A DNA stretch of 58,604 bases from Psychrobacter sp. 1044. GTDB taxonomy: Bacteria; Pseudomonadota; Gammaproteobacteria; Pseudomonadales; Moraxellaceae. The notes beneath the pieces are model-generated. The model saw only the letters and a list, made by a program, of their open reading frames with translations. It had not been told where the DNA came from and made no database searches. Positions 55,871 through 58,604 of the stretch are shown here, in pieces (position 1 is the stretch's first letter; each line of letters starts with the position of its first letter). A program made the translations under genes and the position numbers. The stretch is taken from the NCBI RefSeq assembly GCF_904846525.1, contig NZ_CAJHAZ010000018.1:1-58604 (forward strand), given 5' to 3'.

Positions 55871-57805
55871 TTACTCCTCATCTGTTTTTGGGGTCTGTCG
55901 GCCTTTGTCGCTGACAGCGGTCTGTACTAATGTAATAAATTCTGGAACACTCATCACGCCAAGGTTTTCACCTTCACGAGTACGGACATTGACACTGCCC
56001 GATTCGACTTCTTTATCCCCTAATACTAGCATATAGGGAACGCGTTCTAATGTTTTCTCTCGTATCTTAAATCCAATCTTTTCGTTACGCAAGTCACTAA
56101 TAGCTCGCAAACCTGACTTTTTGAGTTCGCTGACCACATTTTCACAAGCATCTGCCTGTTTATCAGTGATATTCATCACCACCACTTGCTGCGGCGCTAG
56201 CCAAACAGGCATCCAACCGGCATAGTTTTCAATCAATATACCGATGAAGCGCTCGAATGAACCTAGGATGGCACGGTGCAACATGATAGGTACTTCACGC
56301 TCATTTTGCTCATTGACGAATTCGGCATCTAGGCGCTCAGGCATGTTTGGGTCAACCTGAATCGTACCGCACTGCCAGACGCGACCTAAAGAATCTTTTA
56401 AACTAAATTCAATCTTCGGACCATAAAATGCGCCTTCACCTGGCAGATAAGCCCAATCAAGACCTGAGCTATCTAAGGCATCGGCCAAAGCTTTTTCGGC
56501 AAAATCCCAAGACTCATCACTACCAACCCGTTTTTCAGGGCGGGTTGAGAGTTTCATAATGATATTATCAAAACCAAAGTCTTCATAAACGGCAAGAGTT
56601 AGCTTGATAAAGTCAGCAACTTCTTGCTGGATTTGCGACTGTGTACAGAAGATATGAGCATCATCTTGGGTAAAGCCACGAACGCGCATCAAACCATGTA
56701 GTGAACCTGATGGCTCGTTTCGATGACAAGAACCAAACTCCGCCATACGTAATGGTAAGTCACGGTAAGATTTCAAGCCTTGGTTAAAGACTTGCACGTG
56801 ACAAGGGCAGTTCATTGGTTTTACCGCATAATCACGATTTTCGCTGGCAGTCGTGAACATATTGGTAGCATAGTTGCCCCAATGTCCCGAACGCTCCCAC
56901 AGACTACGATCAACGATTTGCGGTGTTTTAATTTCTTCATAACCGTTATCGTGCTGTACTTTACGCATATACTGCTCAAGTACTTGATATATCGTCCAAC
57001 CATTCGCATGCCAAAACACCATACCTGGCGCTTGCTCTTGCATATGGAATAGATTTAACGCTTTACCAATTTTACGATGGTCACGTTTTTCAGCTTCTTC
57101 GATACGCTGAATATAGGCTTTTAAATCTTTTTTATCCGCCCATGCTGTACCATAGATACGTTGCAGTTGCTCGTTCTTGGCATCACCGCGCCAATATGCA
57201 CCAGACATTTTGGTCAGTTTGAATACTTTTAAAAATTTGGTGTTCGGCACGTGTGGACCACGGCACATATCGACATATTCTTGATGATGATATAAGCCAA
57301 ACGCTTCTTCGCCTGGCATATCATTAATCAGCTTAAGCTTATAGTCTTCACCACGTTCTTCAAAGATTTTAATGACTTCATCGCGTGGCGTTATTTTTTT
57401 GATAACGTCATAATCTTGCTTGATTAGCTCCATCATGCGTTTTTCAATGGCTGCCATATGCTCAGGCGTAAATGGTGTTTCGCTATAGATGTCATAATAA
57501 AAACCATCATCGATAACGGGACCAATCACCATTTTTACATCAGGATATAACTGCTTAACGGCATGACCTAATAGGTGAGCACAAGAATGGCGAATGATAT
57601 CGACACCGTCATCATCTTTTGGTGTCACGATTTCAACCTTAGCATCATGAGCAATAGGGTCGTGCGCATCAACTAGATGACCATCTACACGCCCGGCGAC
57701 CGTTGCTTTAGCCAATCCTGCACCAATGCTTTGTGCCACTTCCATGACCGTTGTATTGCCTTCGAAGTTTTTTACGCTACCATCGGGTAAAGTAATCGCT
57801 ACCAT
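55871..57805 (-). CDS. thrS: Threonine-tRNA ligase
   Basis: Class II synthetase that charges tRNA-Thr. 644 residues: TGS domain (1-60), the editing/SAD domain with [17 protein letters not shown] near 73 and CRGPHVPNT, the catalytic core with the zinc-ligand Cys in [25 protein letters not shown] (motif 2), [10 protein letters not shown] and motif 3 [15 protein letters not shown], and the C-terminal anticodon-binding domain. Its last codons (GAT GAG GAG TAA) contain the Shine-Dalgarno of infC. Confidence 0.99.
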   Translation of the reverse strand: MVAITLPDGSVKNFEGNTTVMEVAQSIGAGLAKATVAGRVDGHLVDAHDPIAHDAKVEIVTPKDDDGVDIIRHSCAHLLGHAVKQLYPDVKMVIGPVIDDGFYYDIYSETPFTPEHMAAIEKRMMELIKQDYDVIKKITPRDEVIKIFEERGEDYKLKLINDMPGEEAFGLYHHQEYVDMCRGPHVPNTKFLKVFKLTKMSGAYWRGDAKNEQLQRIYGTAWADKKDLKAYIQRIEEAEKRDHRKIGKALNLFHMQEQAPGMVFWHANGWTIYQVLEQYMRKVQHDNGYEEIKTPQIVDRSLWERSGHWGNYATNMFTTASENRDYAVKPMNCPCHVQVFNQGLKSYRDLPLRMAEFGSCHRNEPSGSLHGLMRVRGFTQDDAHIFCTQSQIQQEVADFIKLTLAVYEDFGFDNIIMKLSTRPEKRVGSDESWDFAEKALADALDSSGLDWAYLPGEGAFYGPKIEFSLKDSLGRVWQCGTIQVDPNMPERLDAEFVNEQNEREVPIMLHRAILGSFERFIGILIENYAGWMPVWLAPQQVVVMNITDKQADACENVVSELKKSGLRAISDLRNEKIGFKIREKTLERVPYMLVLGDKEVESGSVNVRTREGENLGVMSVPEFITLVQTAVSDKGRQTPKTDEE

Positions 57806-58364
57806 AATCTATTCACCTTTTTGCGTCCGTTGGCAGTGATGATTGCAACCATCAATCATATAACCGCAAGACTGCGTCAATTATATCCAACTGCTATGAT
57901 ATGTTATAAGAGATAGATATCACTTAAAGGCAAAGTTTCAAACAATCAACCGTTGAACAATCAAGGCTAATAAGAAATGCCATTAAGCAATATTATAAAG
58001 TCAGCTATTATAGCAAAAACTGTGTATCAACACTAGATAGTAAGGGATTAGGTCGGCTTCTATATATAGATGCTATCTATACGAATATCAAGAAGGGTAA
58101 ATCATAGTTAGCTAAGGACACAGCGAAGGCAATTATCAGTAAACAGATAAATATGCCAAAAAGTCAGTATAGAGCCTCAAAGTTTTAGTTTAAAGTAAGT
58201 TCTTAATGGCAACGCGATAGATGACAATTAATGAATATCGATAGATACTGTTTAAAGCTGAGTTATTATTTAAGGGAATTAAACAACCACTACCCTTAAC
58301 CCATTGAAAACTATGCATTATTAAAAATCTTCTCAAATAAACCTAAAAACCTCTGATAAAGCGG

Positions 58365-58392
58365 TTGACACCCCTGTCAGAATCTATATAAT
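58365..58392 (+). promoter_or_regulatory. Consensus sigma-70 promoter, probable rrn P1
   Basis: TTGACA (58365-58370), a 16-base spacer and TATAAT (58387-58392), both perfect, followed by ACGCCCC, the GC-rich discriminator typical of stringently controlled stable-RNA promoters. Confidence 0.8.
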
Positions 58393-58477
58393 ACGCCCCA
58401 CAGCAAAGGAAGCTAAGCAGTAAGTTAACCAACTTATTACTTAGATTACCAAGCTAAGACAAAACATAAAAAAGCTT

Positions 58478-58505
58478 GACAAATCAAATCATTATGATAA
58501 GATAG
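58478..58505 (+). promoter_or_regulatory. Second strong sigma-70 promoter, probable rrn P2
   Basis: TTGACA (58478-58483), a 16-base spacer and TAAGAT (58500-58505), followed by AGTCGGC. The tandem pair 113 bases apart and the untranslated leader after it resemble an rRNA operon start; the 16S gene would lie beyond the window end. Confidence 0.7.
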
Positions 58506-58604
58506 TCGGCTCGCTAGATAGCTTGAACCACAAGGGTTTAAGACTAAACAGCAAGAGAATTACCCTATATATCAGTTACTGGACGACAGTGATTGAGCAC
58601 TATT

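Larger units (their letters stand above)
57806..58604. other. Gene-free region leading to an rRNA-type promoter
   Basis: 799 bases with no credible gene. The left part must hold the thrS promoter on the minus strand; an AT-rich middle has no recognised feature except a small palindrome (TATAGATGCTATCTATA near 58058). The right part carries two strong tandem promoters at 58365 and 58478. Confidence 0.6.

Noticed and set aside
29500..58075. Similar CTTCTATATA...TATCTA stretches near 29500 and near 58052
   Set aside because: Short, AT-rich and imperfect; likely chance similarity rather than a shared repeat family.
1..58604. CRISPR arrays, integrases, toxin-antitoxin pairs or prophage genes
   Set aside because: No regularly spaced repeats and no recognisable genes of these classes on either strand.

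Overview
The window looks like chromosome of a gammaproteobacterium of the Moraxellaceae, most likely Psychrobacter. The basis is the moderate GC content, a complete Na+-translocating NADH:quinone reductase cluster with its own NqrM and ApbE, the grpE-dnaK, bioF-bioC and thrS-infC pairs, and the general protein character. Genus is an inference; no 16S rRNA lies in the window. Nearly all genes are housekeeping genes with intact reading frames.

Layout. 0.1-3.7 kb: two tandem calcineurin-like phosphoesterases and an HSL-type esterase. 4.2-6.9 kb: grpE and dnaK, each behind a candidate sigma-32 promoter. 7.0-9.1 kb: bioF-bioC. 9.4-11.4 kb: three tandem paralogous small outer-membrane beta-barrels. 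11.6-14.5 kb: an NfeD/stomatin pair and a phytase-like protein, followed by a 167-bp MITE with CTAG duplications. 14.8-19.2 kb: hemN, with a perfect FNR/Anr box upstream, and a penicillin-acylase-family lipoprotein. 19.6-23.9 kb: comM, gph, a DUF4385 gene, a small secreted protein, tRNA-Phe and a PanZ-like gene. 24.2-29.3 kb: hisB, hisH, three unrecognised envelope proteins and avtA.

29.7-32.3 kb is the one clearly accessory locus: an AT-rich STAND (NB-ARC plus TPR) NTPase of the kind found in bacterial defence and signalling. Its reading frame is broken three times, each time by -1 and each time at or next to a homopolymer tract. The first break is at a canonical A_AAA_AAG slippery heptamer. 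This is the most interesting locus here.

32.5-38.2 kb: tesA-ybbA-ybbP (GDSL esterase plus ABC exporter) and an MFS transporter. 38.5-47.3 kb: the sodium-pump block nqrABCDEF, an SDR gene, apbE and nqrM, all on the minus strand; ApbE flavinylates NqrB and NqrC, and NqrM is needed for cofactor assembly. A 1.09-kb region without genes separates nqrA from the divergent hisA. 48.4-53.6 kb: hisA, a BON-MscS channel, a small anchored protein and rnr. 53.8-57.8 kb: a TelA-family gene and thrS-infC, with infC starting at a rare AUU codon whose Shine-Dalgarno lies in the end of thrS. The last 250 bases hold two strong tandem sigma-70 promoters that look like the start of an rRNA operon continuing beyond the window.

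Many start codons were moved from the longest open frame to internal ATGs with good Shine-Dalgarno sequences; each case is stated in its entry.
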